DNA from: DAIPJH01 sp036770365
Lineage (GTDB): Bacteria; Pseudomonadota; Alphaproteobacteria; Rickettsiales; UBA998
Assembly: GCA_036770365.1 (NCBI GenBank)
Contig: DAIPJH010000001.1
Span: forward strand, 186,001-250,000
Length of the DNA stretch: 64,000 nucleotides
Direction: 5' to 3'
Below the pieces are notes generated by a model. That model saw only the letters and a list, made by a program, of their open reading frames with translations, searched no databases and had not been told where the DNA came from. A program made the position numbers and the translations under genes. Within the stretch, counting starts at the first letter, position 1; every line of letters begins with the position of its first letter. Positions 52,322 through 62,222 of this stretch are shown in pieces.

Positions 52322-53614
52322 TTAGCTGTTTTGTGACAAAACGCTCCCCGCTAAGTACAAAGATCCACAAATAAGAATATCCTGACCCGCACCACCAGAG
52401 ACCACAATATCACGAATTGCCTCTTCCACAGACATCGCACTACGCGCACTACGTTGGAACGCTGCCACAGCTTTTACAATCTCCATAGCGTCCATAGGAT
52501 CGCGTTGAAATGGAATGGTCACGGCATGTACCGATGCCACATGCGGCAAAATATGCCGCAAAATCGCTTTAGGATCACGCCCCTGCATCATCCCCATCAC
52601 AATATGTACTGGACGGGTACGCTGCTTAAGCCAATCCGCTAAAATAACAGCAGCACCTTCATTATGTCCGCCGTCTAACCATAACTCCATATCCTTATAG
52701 AGCATCTTCGGCAAAACACCCCGCGTCAAACGCTGCAAACGCGCAGGCCAGATAACCTTTGTCAGACCATTTATCACCCTACGTTTACTCAATTTTACCA
52801 AACCAAGACGGTGCAACTGTTCCATACAAGCAATCGCCAATGCAGCATTCTCCATCTGATGCCGTCCCTGAAGCGCAGGCATTAAATGCCTCCATGTTAC
52901 ATCAGAAGATATATAGGTAAAATCATGTACGCCGCATAACACACGCCACGCAACCCCTTCTTTGATAAGTGGCACTGTTTTTAACGCCGCCTGCTCCATG
53001 ATCGAAGTCCATGCCTCAACTTCTTGCCGCCCCACTACGCAAGGCACTCTTGATTTTAATATGCCTGCTTTTTCATACGCAATGGCGGCAAGCGAGTTAC
53101 CCAAGAATTTTTCATGGTCCATTGATATTGGTGTAATCGCCGTCAACACAGGGCGATCTATCATATTTGTTGCATCTAACCGACCTCCAAGCCCTGTTTC
53201 CAACAAAAGAAAATCAGCCTGCACACGACTAAACATCAAGAATGCCGCTGCGGTCGTTGCCTCAAAATAAGTCAAAGGAAAATCGCGGGTTTCATTCACA
53301 ACCTCTTGTAATATATCGACAAGCGCATCCTCAGAAATTACATGCCCCGCCACCACCATACGCTCATGAAAATGCACCAGATGCGGCGATGTATAAACAT
53401 GCACCGTCTTGCCGTGTGCTTCTAACATCGCCCTTATATTAGCGATCAACGACCCTTTACCATTCGTTCCCGCCACATGAATGACAGGCGGAAGCTTCGT
53501 ATGTGGCGACCCAATTTTCTCAAGAAACTGCGCCATCCGTGTAAGTTTTAGATCTATCAACGGCAAAGGATGTTCTTCTAGAACACGTAAGAGTAAGTCT
53601 GATTTTTTATCCAT
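52322..53614 (-). CDS. folC: folylpolyglutamate synthase / dihydrofolate synthase
   Basis: 430 residues of the Mur-ligase-like FolC family: P-loop HVAGTNGKGSLIANIRA, YTSPHLVHFHERM, LLETGLGGRLDATN, DHEKFLGNSLAAIAYEKAGI and GGHNEGAAVIL. It adds glutamate to (dihydro)folates and may also form dihydrofolate. accD and trpA, its usual neighbours, are not here. Confidence 0.95.
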   Translation of the reverse strand: MDKKSDLLLRVLEEHPLPLIDLKLTRMAQFLEKIGSPHTKLPPVIHVAGTNGKGSLIANIRAMLEAHGKTVHVYTSPHLVHFHERMVVAGHVISEDALVDILQEVVNETRDFPLTYFEATTAAAFLMFSRVQADFLLLETGLGGRLDATNMIDRPVLTAITPISMDHEKFLGNSLAAIAYEKAGILKSRVPCVVGRQEVEAWTSIMEQAALKTVPLIKEGVAWRVLCGVHDFTYISSDVTWRHLMPALQGRHQMENAALAIACMEQLHRLGLVKLSKRRVINGLTKVIWPARLQRLTRGVLPKMLYKDMELWLDGGHNEGAAVILADWLKQRTRPVHIVMGMMQGRDPKAILRHILPHVASVHAVTIPFQRDPMDAMEIVKAVAAFQRSARSAMSVEEAIRDIVVSGGAGQDILICGSLYLAGSVLSQNS

Positions 53615-54094
53615 AGTGTTACTTTATATACTCTTTCCAGTTAGGTCTGACACGAGATGTAATCGCTCCTTATCACCATAGCAATGTCAAAAAAGAGGGG
53701 GATCATAAGAAAAAAATGCATTGTCACAAAAATTTCATATTTCTTAAAAAATGCCAATATTGTTAATTTTTGATTAATTTAATTATGAGCTATTCATAAT
53801 ATAAAAATCGCTAAAATGCGTTTTTTTATGGGTTTTTACCGTATATTATTCATATAATACAGAAAATTAGCAATGTTTTTTGCCTTTTGAGCGTTTTTGG
53901 TCAAAAAATACCCTAAATTTAGACGGCATTTTAGTTAAATATCCTACAGATTACCCTCAAAAAACCATTAAAATACAGATTTTTATTTTATTGACCGCCT
54001 AAAAAATATTTGGCATGGTCAATATCAGAAGGCGGAACAACTGCCCGTAATATTAACAATAAAATACATTATTAAACTTTGGGGAACGAGCGAC
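53615..54094. other. AT-rich intergenic region before the metalloprotease
   Basis: 480 bases without a gene, strongly AT-rich, between the divergent folC and protease starts. A hairpin with one mismatch, AAAAATCGC-TAAAAT-GCGTTTTTT (53803-53827), looks like a terminator or attenuator. The ribosome site for the protease is weak (GGGGAACGAG). Probably holds promoters in both directions; no operator recognised. Confidence 0.5.
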
Positions 54095-56773
54095 ATGACA
54101 AACCAAACCACATTAATTCATGAAGGATGTAACTGCCCATTATGTGCAGGATCTCAAATCAATAGCCATGAAAAAGGAACAGGCCCAGAAAGCAATCCTA
54201 TTCGTGGAGAAGTCTATTTTGGCTCTGCGGGGACAGGTGAATTAGGTGATGGTCTCAATGGCTTTACTACTGCACGTGATGCACTCCATACTTCTGGTAA
54301 AACATGGACCGGCACAAATGGTCAGGCAGCTAACATCACCTATAGCATGGCATTGAATGACTGGCAGTATACGAGTGTCGGTGGTGGCGCAAGCAATGCA
54401 GGTTTATTAAACGCAGCACAACAAGCAGCAGTACGTTCTTCATTTCAAGCGTGGTCAAATGTTGCGAACGTGACATTCACCGAAAACAACAGCCTTGGTA
54501 ACAACACGGGAATCGTGATTCGCCAAGCTACTATGCCTTCTGGTATCGCGGGATGGGCATCTCCTTGGACATCTGGCAATAGCATCTCTAAAGTAGATGT
54601 ATTGATGGATCGCGCTTATACTTCTACTCCTACCGTTGGCACACATGCTTACATGACCTTCTTACATGAACTGGGTCATGCGATTGGTCTTAGCCATCCA
54701 GGTAACTATAATGGTGCATCTGGCACTGGTGGCAACACCTTCTATGACAACTGGGATGCTTCTGTTATGTCGTACTACCAAGGTTCTTATGCCAATATGA
54801 GCCGCGGTGTTCCTGTAAGCCCGATGGTTTATGATATTGCAGCAATCCAATTACTTTACGGTGCAAACACCAACTACCACACAGGTGCAGACACCTACAC
54901 CCTTAACGGTGCAGCAACTTCTTACGCGATTTGGGATGCAGGTGGTTCTGATACACTTTCTGCTTCTGGCTACTCTGGCACAACCACCCTTGATATTCGT
55001 GAAGGCTTATACAACGTATCTTTGGTTGGCAGCTCTTCTGTTTGGGCAGCATTCAATGCACATATTGAGAACGCTACTGGTGGTAACGGCACAGATACCA
55101 TCTATGGTAACGCATATGCCAACGTACTTACCGGTAACCTTGGTAACGATATTATCTCTGGCGGCGCAGGCAATGATACCTTGGTCGGTGGCGCAGGCAA
55201 CGATGAATACCGCTTAGTAACAGGCGATGGCACAGATACCATCACCGATTCTGATGGTACAGGTCGCTTATATTTCAATGGCACACAGCTTTCTGGGACA
55301 GCGACCCTTGTAAGTGGCAGCACCTATTCCTTAGATGTAGGCGGCGTAGCATACAATGCAGTGCAAGTGGGTGCTAACCTTGAAGTAAGCCTTGGTGGCA
55401 GCGACAAAGCAATCATCACCAACTTTGCTTCTGGTAATCTTGGTATTCTTCTACAAGGTGGGTCAACTGGCACTGGTACAGGCACTGGTACAGGCACTGG
55501 TACAGGAATTGGCACTGGCACTGGCACTGGTACTGGTACTGGCACTGGTACAGGAACTGGTACTGGTAGCTCTGGTGGATCGGTCAGCCTCGGCAATCCG
55601 AACCTCAATGCTCCAGCAGGCAATGCACTCAATGGCAGTGCTGGTAACGACAAGTTAACTGGTTCTGATAATGCAGAAATCGCTTATGGCTTTGCTGGCG
55701 CAGATGGCTTTACTGGTAACGGTGGCAATGACTACTTAAGCGGTGGCGACGGTGCTGACAAAATTGCTGGCGGCGCAGGCAATGACACCTTGCTTGGTGG
55801 AAATGACAACGATAATCTTTCAGATGATTCAGGCAGTAATGTTGCAACTGGTGATGCTGGTAACGATACTATCGCCCTCACAGGTACAGGTAACAACTGG
55901 ATGAATGGCGGCGTAGGTGCAGACAAACTTACAGGTGGTGACGGTGCAGATACCATCATTGGTGGTGCTGACAACGATGCTATCACTGGCGGTGCAGGCA
56001 ACGACGTCACTACAGGTGATGCAGGTGACGATTCTATCAGCCTTGGCGCGGGTAATGACTACACTGATGGTGGTGCTGGCAATGACCGAATTGCAGGTGA
56101 TGTTGGTAATGACACACTACTCGGTGGTGCTGACAACGACAGCATCGTAGACACTGCGGGTGCAAACTCTCTTGATGGTGGCGATGGTAATGATGTTATC
56201 ACTGGAGGTGTGGATGCGGATACCATTCTTGGTGGTAATGGCAACGACGCTATCAAAGCAGGTCTAGGTAATGACTCTGTTCTCGGTGGTGCTGGTCTTG
56301 ATACCATTGATGCTGCGGATGGTAATGACTATATCAACGGTGGTGCTGGCGATGACCAAGTCAAAGCGGGTGCAGGCAATGACACGATTTATGGTGGTGA
56401 CGATCAAGACAATCTCTTTGGTGGCCTTGATAATGACGTTCTCTTTGGTGACCTTGGCAACGACACTCTTCAAGGTGATGCAGGCAACGACGCACTAACT
56501 GGCGGTGCAGGTGATGACCGCCTCGTTGGTAACGCAGGCGATGATACTATGACAGGTGGCTTGGGTGCTGACGTATTTGACTTCAAACAAGGCGGTCATG
56601 ACGTAGTGACAGACTTTGTTCACGGACAAGATTTGTTAGACTTTGCAGGTAACTTTGCAAAAATCATAGCAACCGCAACCCATGACGCTTCTGGTATGCA
56701 CATCGTTCTCGGTGCAAACACCATCGTTGACTTACTTGGTGTAAGCAGCTTGAGCTTGTCAGATTTCATCTAA
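54095..56773 (+). CDS. serralysin-type RTX metalloprotease
   Basis: 892 residues. No Sec signal. The N-terminal part is an M10 catalytic domain with zinc motif H191-E-L-G-H195-A-I-G-L-S-H201 and Met-turn SVMSYY. RTX repeats of the GGxGxDxxx type follow (for example GGAGNDTLVGGAGNDEY). A Thr-Gly linker occupies residues about 458-490. Many further RTX units follow, then an end with DVFDFKQGGHDVVTDFVHGQ and the short hydrophobic C-terminus SSLSLSDFI typical of type I secretion. Calcium-binding repeats fold outside the cell. No ABC exporter or TolC gene is in the window. Confidence 0.93.
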   Translation: MTNQTTLIHEGCNCPLCAGSQINSHEKGTGPESNPIRGEVYFGSAGTGELGDGLNGFTTARDALHTSGKTWTGTNGQAANITYSMALNDWQYTSVGGGASNAGLLNAAQQAAVRSSFQAWSNVANVTFTENNSLGNNTGIVIRQATMPSGIAGWASPWTSGNSISKVDVLMDRAYTSTPTVGTHAYMTFLHELGHAIGLSHPGNYNGASGTGGNTFYDNWDASVMSYYQGSYANMSRGVPVSPMVYDIAAIQLLYGANTNYHTGADTYTLNGAATSYAIWDAGGSDTLSASGYSGTTTLDIREGLYNVSLVGSSSVWAAFNAHIENATGGNGTDTIYGNAYANVLTGNLGNDIISGGAGNDTLVGGAGNDEYRLVTGDGTDTITDSDGTGRLYFNGTQLSGTATLVSGSTYSLDVGGVAYNAVQVGANLEVSLGGSDKAIITNFASGNLGILLQGGSTGTGTGTGTGTGTGIGTGTGTGTGTGTGTGTGTGSSGGSVSLGNPNLNAPAGNALNGSAGNDKLTGSDNAEIAYGFAGADGFTGNGGNDYLSGGDGADKIAGGAGNDTLLGGNDNDNLSDDSGSNVATGDAGNDTIALTGTGNNWMNGGVGADKLTGGDGADTIIGGADNDAITGGAGNDVTTGDAGDDSISLGAGNDYTDGGAGNDRIAGDVGNDTLLGGADNDSIVDTAGANSLDGGDGNDVITGGVDADTILGGNGNDAIKAGLGNDSVLGGAGLDTIDAADGNDYINGGAGDDQVKAGAGNDTIYGGDDQDNLFGGLDNDVLFGDLGNDTLQGDAGNDALTGGAGDDRLVGNAGDDTMTGGLGADVFDFKQGGHDVVTDFVHGQDLLDFAGNFAKIIATATHDASGMHIVLGANTIVDLLGVSSLSLSDFI
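55459..55575. repeat. GGCACTGGTACA-type minisatellite
   Basis: Tandem 12-base units with two variants (GGCACTGGTACA, GGAACTGG) encode alternating Thr-Gly in the protease linker (residues about 458-490). Multiples of six keep the frame, so linker length may vary between strains. Confidence 0.85.
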
Positions 56774-56790
56774 AATTGACAACCCCAAAC

Positions 56791-56833
56791 AACAATGCCC
56801 TGACTTACACGAGTCAGGGCATTGTTGTTTTTT
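56791..56833 (+). terminator. strong intrinsic terminator after the protease
   Basis: AACAATGCCCTGACT and AGTCAGGGCATTGTT are perfect 15-base arms around TACACG, followed by GTTTTTT. Ends transcription of the metalloprotease and faces the convergent porin-like gene. Confidence 0.92.
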
Positions 56834-56890
56834 ATTCAAAAAATATACTCGTTTAAGAAAGGAATAACCTCAATCAAACGAATACAACAA

Positions 56891-57625
56891 TTAAAAACCG
56901 CGAGACACCGTAAATACCGCACGCGCTTCACAGCCGTCTCGACAATCACTTTTGCTCAAATTAGTATCAACATATTCTGCTTTCAGGTCAAAACCCTCAA
57001 GATTATAAGCAACGCCCAACGCCCAATCAGCATAATCAGGCACGCCGTATCTCGCATTTTTATCAATAAATTGATACCCTACGTGACCATCAAGATTGAA
57101 TTTGCAAGGAAGTGGTACAGACGCACCTAATTTGGTGTAATAAGCATCACCAGAATCAAGGAAAAATTCTGGAGAATATGCCACAGAGGCATTCACACTA
57201 ACAACATCAAAGTCATACGCGCCTTGTGCTGCAATTTCCCAGTAATTATAATTAAGGCTGGAATCTGCACCAGGGTAAGCATAATAGGTCAACGTCGCAC
57301 CGACATCCGCCTTACCAATATGTTGATTTAGGCCTGCATACAGATCAAATTCTGAAGATGCTTCATCACCATCATTGAAATCAACGTTTGACGCCCACAC
57401 ACCAAGCTTGGAAGATAGACCATTCGTATAGTCATGATTCCAATCTATATTAGCTTGTAGTGCTGGATTTTCATCTGACTGTGATATACCACGGAACATA
57501 TAATCACTCGTGATAGCGACTGAACCAGAAAATGGTGCGGTCTTTGCTGCTTCTTCCGCTGCTTGTGCAGCAAAAGGTAACAACATTGCAGCTGAGGCTG
57601 CTAAAAGTAAACGTGAAAAACGCAT
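56891..57625 (-). CDS. TorF-type putative porin (TIGR02001-like)
   Basis: 244 residues: signal peptide ending near AQA-AEE, then a beta-barrel family with VAITSDYMFRGISQSDENPALQANIDWNHD and repeated strands such as GLSSKLGVWASNVDF. The C-terminus ends RAVFTVSRGF with a final aromatic residue as in outer-membrane barrels. Two Cys near the end (DCRDGCEA) may pair. Substrate unknown. GGGAG precedes the ATG. Stands alone. Confidence 0.85.
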   Translation of the reverse strand: MRFSRLLLAASAAMLLPFAAQAAEEAAKTAPFSGSVAITSDYMFRGISQSDENPALQANIDWNHDYTNGLSSKLGVWASNVDFNDGDEASSEFDLYAGLNQHIGKADVGATLTYYAYPGADSSLNYNYWEIAAQGAYDFDVVSVNASVAYSPEFFLDSGDAYYTKLGASVPLPCKFNLDGHVGYQFIDKNARYGVPDYADWALGVAYNLEGFDLKAEYVDTNLSKSDCRDGCEARAVFTVSRGF

Positions 57626-57807
57626 CGTAATCTCCCTATTTTTTTAAATGAGTGTCGTCTTGTTATCGCGTTTTTAAGACATGCACCATATTTTCTCACC
57701 CATAAACACACTTTGCGCATGTTTTTGTTGTAAGTGACGAGATTTTGTCGCACCCTACAGCCATCATAAAAAATCTACACTTAACCGACTGTATTTACGG
57801 AAACATC

Positions 57808-59400
57808 ATGGCACGCACACCCAAGAATCCCGCCTCCAACGAACATAATCTTGTCCCTTTTTTGCATCAAACCATTGCCGCGCTACATGCTGGAAATATT
57901 GCCGAAGCGCGTAAATTTGCTGAACATGTGCTATCCATTGACCCAAAACAACCTGATGGCTGGCATTTACTTGGCTTGGTTGCACGCCGCGAGAATCACA
58001 TCAAAGACGCCATAGACCATATTGAACGTGCCATCACCATCAAGTCTGATGAATCCACCTTCCATCTTAATCTTGGGAATGTCTACCGCGATGCTGGACA
58101 ATTTCAAAAAGCTGAACAAGCCTACGCCAACGCCCTAAAGCTCAACAGCAAAGATGGTATGACCTACCTTGCTTTGGGAACATTGCATTATCAGGCAAAC
58201 AGCTTTCCAAATGCGGCAGTTTGTTTTGAAAAGGCTGTCACACTCATCCCTGATAACCACGATGCATGGTATAACCTAGCAGCAACACATAACGTTCTTG
58301 GCAATAAAAAAGACAAGCTTACCGCCATTAAGCGTGCATTAGAACTCAACCCCGAACATGCCATTGGCTGGCATTTGCTGGTTCAAAGCATGCATAAACA
58401 TGAAGATAGTACCGTTGCTACCATGCAACGTCTATGGCAAGAAGGACAAGATTCCCTCACCACCGACGACGCGGTCAGCCTATGCTTTGGTCTTGGCAAA
58501 ATCCATGAAGATCGCAAAAATTATGATCTTGCTTTTCATTGGTATAGTAAAGGCAACCGTACAAAACGCCAAAGCTATACCTATGATATCCACCAATCAG
58601 AGTCTAAATTCGCGCTTACAGAAAAACTTTATGATGATGCATGGATCAAACTTTATGAAGGCAAAGGCGTAGAAGATGACACCCCGATCTTTGTCGTTGG
58701 GATGCCGCGTTCAGGCACGTCATTAGTTGAACAGATTTTAGCAAGCCATTCTCAGATTCACGGTGCAGGTGAGCTAATGACCGTGCCACGCCTGATTAGC
58801 ACCTGCGAGCAGGCAACAAGCTCTCGATTCCCATTACTTGCCAATATTTTATCAACACAAACTTACCAGAATTTTGGCAATTCCTACCTCACCGAGGCAC
58901 GCGCAAACGCTGGCGACGCACGTTTTGTGGTTGATAAACTTCCCGGAAATTACCTCTATCTCGGCATGATTCACGCAGCTCTTCCTAAGGCAAAAATCAT
59001 TCATTGTGTGCGTGATGGCATGGACAATGCTTTCTCCATTTTCAAAAATCTCTTCGGAGCATACACTCCATACGGCTATGATCTTTGGGAGATTGGGCGG
59101 ATGCAATGTTTGCACAACACGATCATGGAGCATTGGAAAAAAGTATTGCCTAAGGGGACGATCTTAGAAGTTAGCTACGAATCTATTGTCAATGACTTTG
59201 AAACACAAGCGCACCGCATGATTGATTTTGTTGGCGTCGATTGGGAAGATACATGTATGGACTTCCACAAAACCAAACGCAGCGTCAACACTGCCAGCTC
59301 CGATCAAGTGCGTCAACCGCTCTATGACTCATCCGTGGGGTCAGCACGCCATTATGTACGCCATATGGGTGCGCTGGAAGCAGCTTGGGCGGCGGAATAA
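57808..59400 (+). CDS. TPR-sulfotransferase family protein
   Basis: 530 residues from ATG 57808 (GGAAAC upstream; a 21-codon in-frame extension is less likely). Residues 1-240 are about five TPR units: ARKFAEHVLSIDPKQPDGWH, AIDHIERAITIKSDESTFHL, KAEQAYANALKLNSKDG, and AVCFEKAVTLIPDNHDAW. The second half is a sulfotransferase with PAPS-binding FVVGMPRSGTSLVEQILASH, VVDKLPGNYLYL and IHCVRDGMDNAFSIFKNLFG. It probably sulfates a tyrosine or glycan. No membrane segment seen. Confidence 0.85.
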   Translation: MARTPKNPASNEHNLVPFLHQTIAALHAGNIAEARKFAEHVLSIDPKQPDGWHLLGLVARRENHIKDAIDHIERAITIKSDESTFHLNLGNVYRDAGQFQKAEQAYANALKLNSKDGMTYLALGTLHYQANSFPNAAVCFEKAVTLIPDNHDAWYNLAATHNVLGNKKDKLTAIKRALELNPEHAIGWHLLVQSMHKHEDSTVATMQRLWQEGQDSLTTDDAVSLCFGLGKIHEDRKNYDLAFHWYSKGNRTKRQSYTYDIHQSESKFALTEKLYDDAWIKLYEGKGVEDDTPIFVVGMPRSGTSLVEQILASHSQIHGAGELMTVPRLISTCEQATSSRFPLLANILSTQTYQNFGNSYLTEARANAGDARFVVDKLPGNYLYLGMIHAALPKAKIIHCVRDGMDNAFSIFKNLFGAYTPYGYDLWEIGRMQCLHNTIMEHWKKVLPKGTILEVSYESIVNDFETQAHRMIDFVGVDWEDTCMDFHKTKRSVNTASSDQVRQPLYDSSVGSARHYVRHMGALEAAWAAE

Positions 59401-59537
59401 TCGAGTAAAGATCCAATTAAGTTGACACACCCGAACCGTTTGCGGTTATGGGGCAATCTATACTTTGCTTTTCCGCCATTAAATATGATTATGCTATAGT
59501 TTCTTATAGAAATTCGAAAATGACATAAATTCTCTAC

Positions 59538-59572
59538 AAAAAACCCCATTTGTTTCCAAACAGGGTTTTTTT
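59538..59572. terminator. intrinsic terminator between sulfotransferase and clpX
   Basis: AAAAAACCC...TTTG and CAAA...GGGTTTTTT pair around TTTC with a 2x2 internal loop. T-runs lie on both strands, so it can end the plus-strand sulfotransferase gene and the minus-strand clpX. Confidence 0.75.
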
Positions 59573-59602
59573 ACCAATCATCTAACTGATAACTGACTGC
59601 CA

Positions 59603-60874
59603 CTAGTCTTTTGCTTTTGCTTCTTTCGGCTCTTTTGCCTTTTTCTCATGCACTAACAGTGGCTCTTTTTTCTTTTCCACAACATCTGCACTAATCACCA
59701 CTTCGGTGACATCATCATAGCTCGGAAGATCATACATCAGATCAAGTAAGATCTCCTCAATGATAGCACGAAGACCACGCGCACCTGTCTTACGTTCAAT
59801 AGCACGTTTAGCAATCGCCAGATATGCATCGTCCGTAAAGGTCAGCTTAACATCTTCCATCTCAAACAATTTGCCATATTGACGCACCAGTGCGTTTTTC
59901 GGCTCGGTCAAAATAGAAATCAGTGCAGGCTCATCCAGATCATGCAAGGTTGCAATCACAGGAAGACGACCAATAAACTCTGGAATCAAACCAAATTTCA
60001 TCAAATCTTCTGGACGTACCTCTTCAAAAATAGCCCCTAAACGCTTATCTTCATCACCACGTACATCTGCACCAAAACCAATTGCCGACCCTTTACCACG
60101 CGCTGCGATAATTTTATCTAAACCTGCAAATGCACCACCGCAGATAAAGAGGATATTTGAGGTATCCACTTGCAAAAATTCTTGCTGAGGATGTTTACGA
60201 CCACCTTGAGGTGGGACAGAAGCAACCGTCCCTTCCATGATTTTTAGCAAGGCTTGCTGTACGCCCTCACCAGACACGTCACGAGTAATTGAAGGATTAT
60301 CTGACTTACGTGAGATCTTATCGACCTCATCAATATAAACGATCCCACGCTGTGCGCGCTCGACGTTATAATCCGCTGCTTGTAGCAAACGTAGGATGAT
60401 ATTTTCTACATCCTCACCCACATACCCTGCCTCGGTCAACGTAGTAGCGTCCGCCATTGTAAACGGCACATCCAAAATGCGCGCTAATGTCTGTGCAAGC
60501 AACGTCTTACCACAACCCGTAGGCCCAAGCAGCAAGATGTTAGATTTTGCAAGTTCTACATCACTGCCTTTTTCTTGCAGCGAAATACGTTTGTAATGAT
60601 TATGCACTGCCACCGACAAAATCTTTTTCGCGGACCCCTGACCAATGACGTAATCATCCAACACTGCGCGAATCTCATGCGGGGTGGCAATACGATCTTC
60701 ATCACGTGAAATCACCGTTTTGTCTGCCGTACGGATAATGTCCATACACAACTCAACGCACTCATCACAAATGAACACGGTCGGCCCTGCGATCAGTTTA
60801 CGCACCTCATGCTCACTTTTCCCACAAAAAGAGCAATAACGTGTATTCTTTGTTTCTCTGCCTGTCTTGGTCAT
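59603..60874 (-). CDS. clpX: ClpX ATPase subunit of ClpXP
   Basis: 423 residues. N-terminal zinc finger CSFCGKSEHEVRKLIAGP with CDECVELC; Walker A LLGPTGCGKTLLAQTLA, Walker B IVYIDEVDKI, the pore loop and sensor regions FIGRLPVIA and RKTGARGLRAIIEEIL. It unfolds substrates for ClpP. clpP is not adjacent, and lon, its usual neighbour, is 13 kb away. The C-terminus has an unusual Lys/Glu-rich tail (KEPLLVHEKKAKEPKEAKAK). Confidence 0.97.
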   Translation of the reverse strand: MTKTGRETKNTRYCSFCGKSEHEVRKLIAGPTVFICDECVELCMDIIRTADKTVISRDEDRIATPHEIRAVLDDYVIGQGSAKKILSVAVHNHYKRISLQEKGSDVELAKSNILLLGPTGCGKTLLAQTLARILDVPFTMADATTLTEAGYVGEDVENIILRLLQAADYNVERAQRGIVYIDEVDKISRKSDNPSITRDVSGEGVQQALLKIMEGTVASVPPQGGRKHPQQEFLQVDTSNILFICGGAFAGLDKIIAARGKGSAIGFGADVRGDEDKRLGAIFEEVRPEDLMKFGLIPEFIGRLPVIATLHDLDEPALISILTEPKNALVRQYGKLFEMEDVKLTFTDDAYLAIAKRAIERKTGARGLRAIIEEILLDLMYDLPSYDDVTEVVISADVVEKKKEPLLVHEKKAKEPKEAKAKD

Positions 60875-61201
60875 ATCAACCCAGCCCCATCTTTATTGAT
60901 CGCGTTTTCTTTAAGCATCATAGTCTTTTAACTTATAGCACTCACGTACCCATACAATTTTCCTAAAAATGAAAATTATAAAGTTTAAATACTATAACAC
61001 CAGCACGGTTCGTGCCAACACCTAGTCATCACCATAATGTATGAATAGACATATCTCATAATAGACGCAATGGGAGTCATAAAAATAGTGCGTTTTATCC
61101 TCGTCTGTCACGCACTAGCCACACACAGAAGATAAAGAACAATAAAAAACCCCTCCAAAATACTGAAGGGGTTTTTTTGATGCACTGCAAGAGTGCGAAG
61201 A
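60875..61201. other. intergenic region upstream of clpX
   Basis: 327 bases. The left part must hold the clpX promoter on the minus strand (AT-rich near 60950-61000). The right end carries the terminator of the Ala-rich protein gene. No other gene or known regulatory motif is visible. Confidence 0.6.
61144..61178. terminator. intrinsic terminator of the Ala-rich protein gene
   Basis: AAAAAACCCCT and AGGGGTTTTTT form a stem with a 12-base loop, about 24 bases after the stop of the gene at 61202-61546. T-tracts on both strands make it bidirectional. Confidence 0.85.
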
Positions 61202-61546
61202 TTACTTCGCAGCAGGAGCTTCAGCAGCAGGAGCTTCAGCAGCAGGAGCTTCAGCAGCAGGAGCTTCAGCAGCAGGAGCAGCAGGAGCAGCAGCTTCTTC
61301 TTTTTTAGCAGCAGCTTTTTTAGCTTTTTTATGTTTTTTGTGTTTTTTAGCTTTTTTAGCAGGAGCTGCTTTTTCTGCCGCAGGAGCAGCAGCTTCGGTG
61401 GTAGCAGCCGCCGCAGGAGCAGCAGCTTCAGCAGGAGCAGCAGCTTCGGTGGTAGCAGCCGCCGCAGGAGCAGCCATTTCTTCAGTAGCAAACGCAGGAG
61501 CAGCAGCAAACGCAGCAGCAACAACAAGAGAAACAAGCTTTTTCAT
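61202..61546 (-). CDS. exported Ala/Pro/Lys-rich low-complexity protein
   Basis: 114 residues: a signal peptide ending near AFA-TEE, an Ala/Glu/Pro stretch, a strongly basic centre (KKAKKHKKHKKAKKAAAKK) and a tail of tandem EAPAA units encoded by a 15-base repeat (61211-61275). Composition resembles histone-H1-like or cell-wall-associated low-complexity proteins, but no domain can be assigned. The gene has a clear terminator, so it is likely expressed. Role unknown. Confidence 0.65.
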   Translation of the reverse strand: MKKLVSLVVAAAFAAAPAFATEEMAAPAAAATTEAAAPAEAAAPAAAATTEAAAPAAEKAAPAKKAKKHKKHKKAKKAAAKKEEAAAPAAPAAEAPAAEAPAAEAPAAEAPAAK

Positions 61547-61808
61547 AAACTTAATCTTTCAAAATAGGTAATAGGGTTCGTTATCTTCAAGGAAAATGGG
61601 GGCCGAACCAATACCTCCTCAATCTCTCTTTCGCGTCTAATCCTTTTCGGATTTTCCTACAAGTACGATTTTTTAAAAAACCCACCAAAACTTACTTCCG
61701 CAATTCTTTTTTTAGGAAGTGTATGTAAAAAGACACACAAAGACTTGCCAAGCCACATCAAACCCCTTATGCAAATCTTCTCCCCATATGACATTTTGAC
61801 ATACGACA

Positions 61809-62111
61809 ATGACACCATATTACAATTTCTCTTCTAAGGTCTGGTTATATACATCACACAAAGCCGCATGGCATTTTACCTCCATTCCTGAAGATATATC
61901 CGCGGAAATCACCATGTTTCATGGACATAACATGTTAGGGTGGGGTTCTCTCCCTGTGCGAGCAACCATCGGCATAACCACATGGAAAACCTCTATTTTT
62001 TCTAACAAAAAAACTAGAACTTATCTGCTGCCACTCAAAGCAGAGATACGCAAGCAGGAAAACATTGCCGAGGGCGACGACATTAAGGTAACGCTAGAAG
62101 TTTTAGCATAA
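61809..62111 (+). CDS. DUF1905 domain protein
   Basis: 100 residues with the DUF1905 pattern: FSSKVWLYTSHKAAWHFTSIPE, GWGSLPVRATIGITTWKTSIF and YLLPLKAEIRKQENIAEGDDIKVTLEV. Family members are small beta-barrel-like proteins of unknown function, sometimes fused to YdeI-like domains. The ATG has no good ribosome site. Stands alone between the Ala-rich gene and tRNA-Asn. Confidence 0.85.
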   Translation: MTPYYNFSSKVWLYTSHKAAWHFTSIPEDISAEITMFHGHNMLGWGSLPVRATIGITTWKTSIFSNKKTRTYLLPLKAEIRKQENIAEGDDIKVTLEVLA

Positions 62112-62115
62112 AAAA

Positions 62116-62136
62116 AACGCCGCATATTGCGACGTT
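62116..62136 (-). terminator. terminator of tRNA-Asn
   Basis: On the minus strand AACGTCGC and GCGGCGTT pair (one wobble) around AATAT and are followed by a run of T. It lies 12 bases after the tRNA 3' end. Confidence 0.75.
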
Positions 62137-62147
62137 GAAAAGATGGA

Positions 62148-62222
62148 TGGCTCCCTGGGCAAGATTCGAACTTGCGACCAATTGATTAACAGTCAACTGC
62201 GCTACCGCTGCGCTACCAGGGA
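62148..62222 (-). tRNA. tRNA-Asn(GTT)
   Basis: On the minus strand TCCCTGG pairs with CCAGGGA; the anticodon stem GTTGA/TCAAT encloses loop CTGTTAA (anticodon GTT); T-arm has TTCGAAT; discriminator G and encoded CCA follow. Confidence 0.92.

Noticed and set aside
54455..56473. Several minus-strand frames opposite the protease, Pro/Ser/Val-rich
   Set aside because: Their composition is the complement of Gly/Asp/Thr repeats; they are shadows of the repeat-rich gene.
55459..56500. Regular spacing of repeats in the protease gene as a possible CRISPR
   Set aside because: The repeats are coding RTX and Thr-Gly units in one frame, with no spacers.
61193..61567. Long Ser/Arg and Ala-rich open frames opposite the Ala/Lys-rich protein
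   Set aside because: They are mirror frames of a low-complexity gene that has its own signal peptide and terminator.
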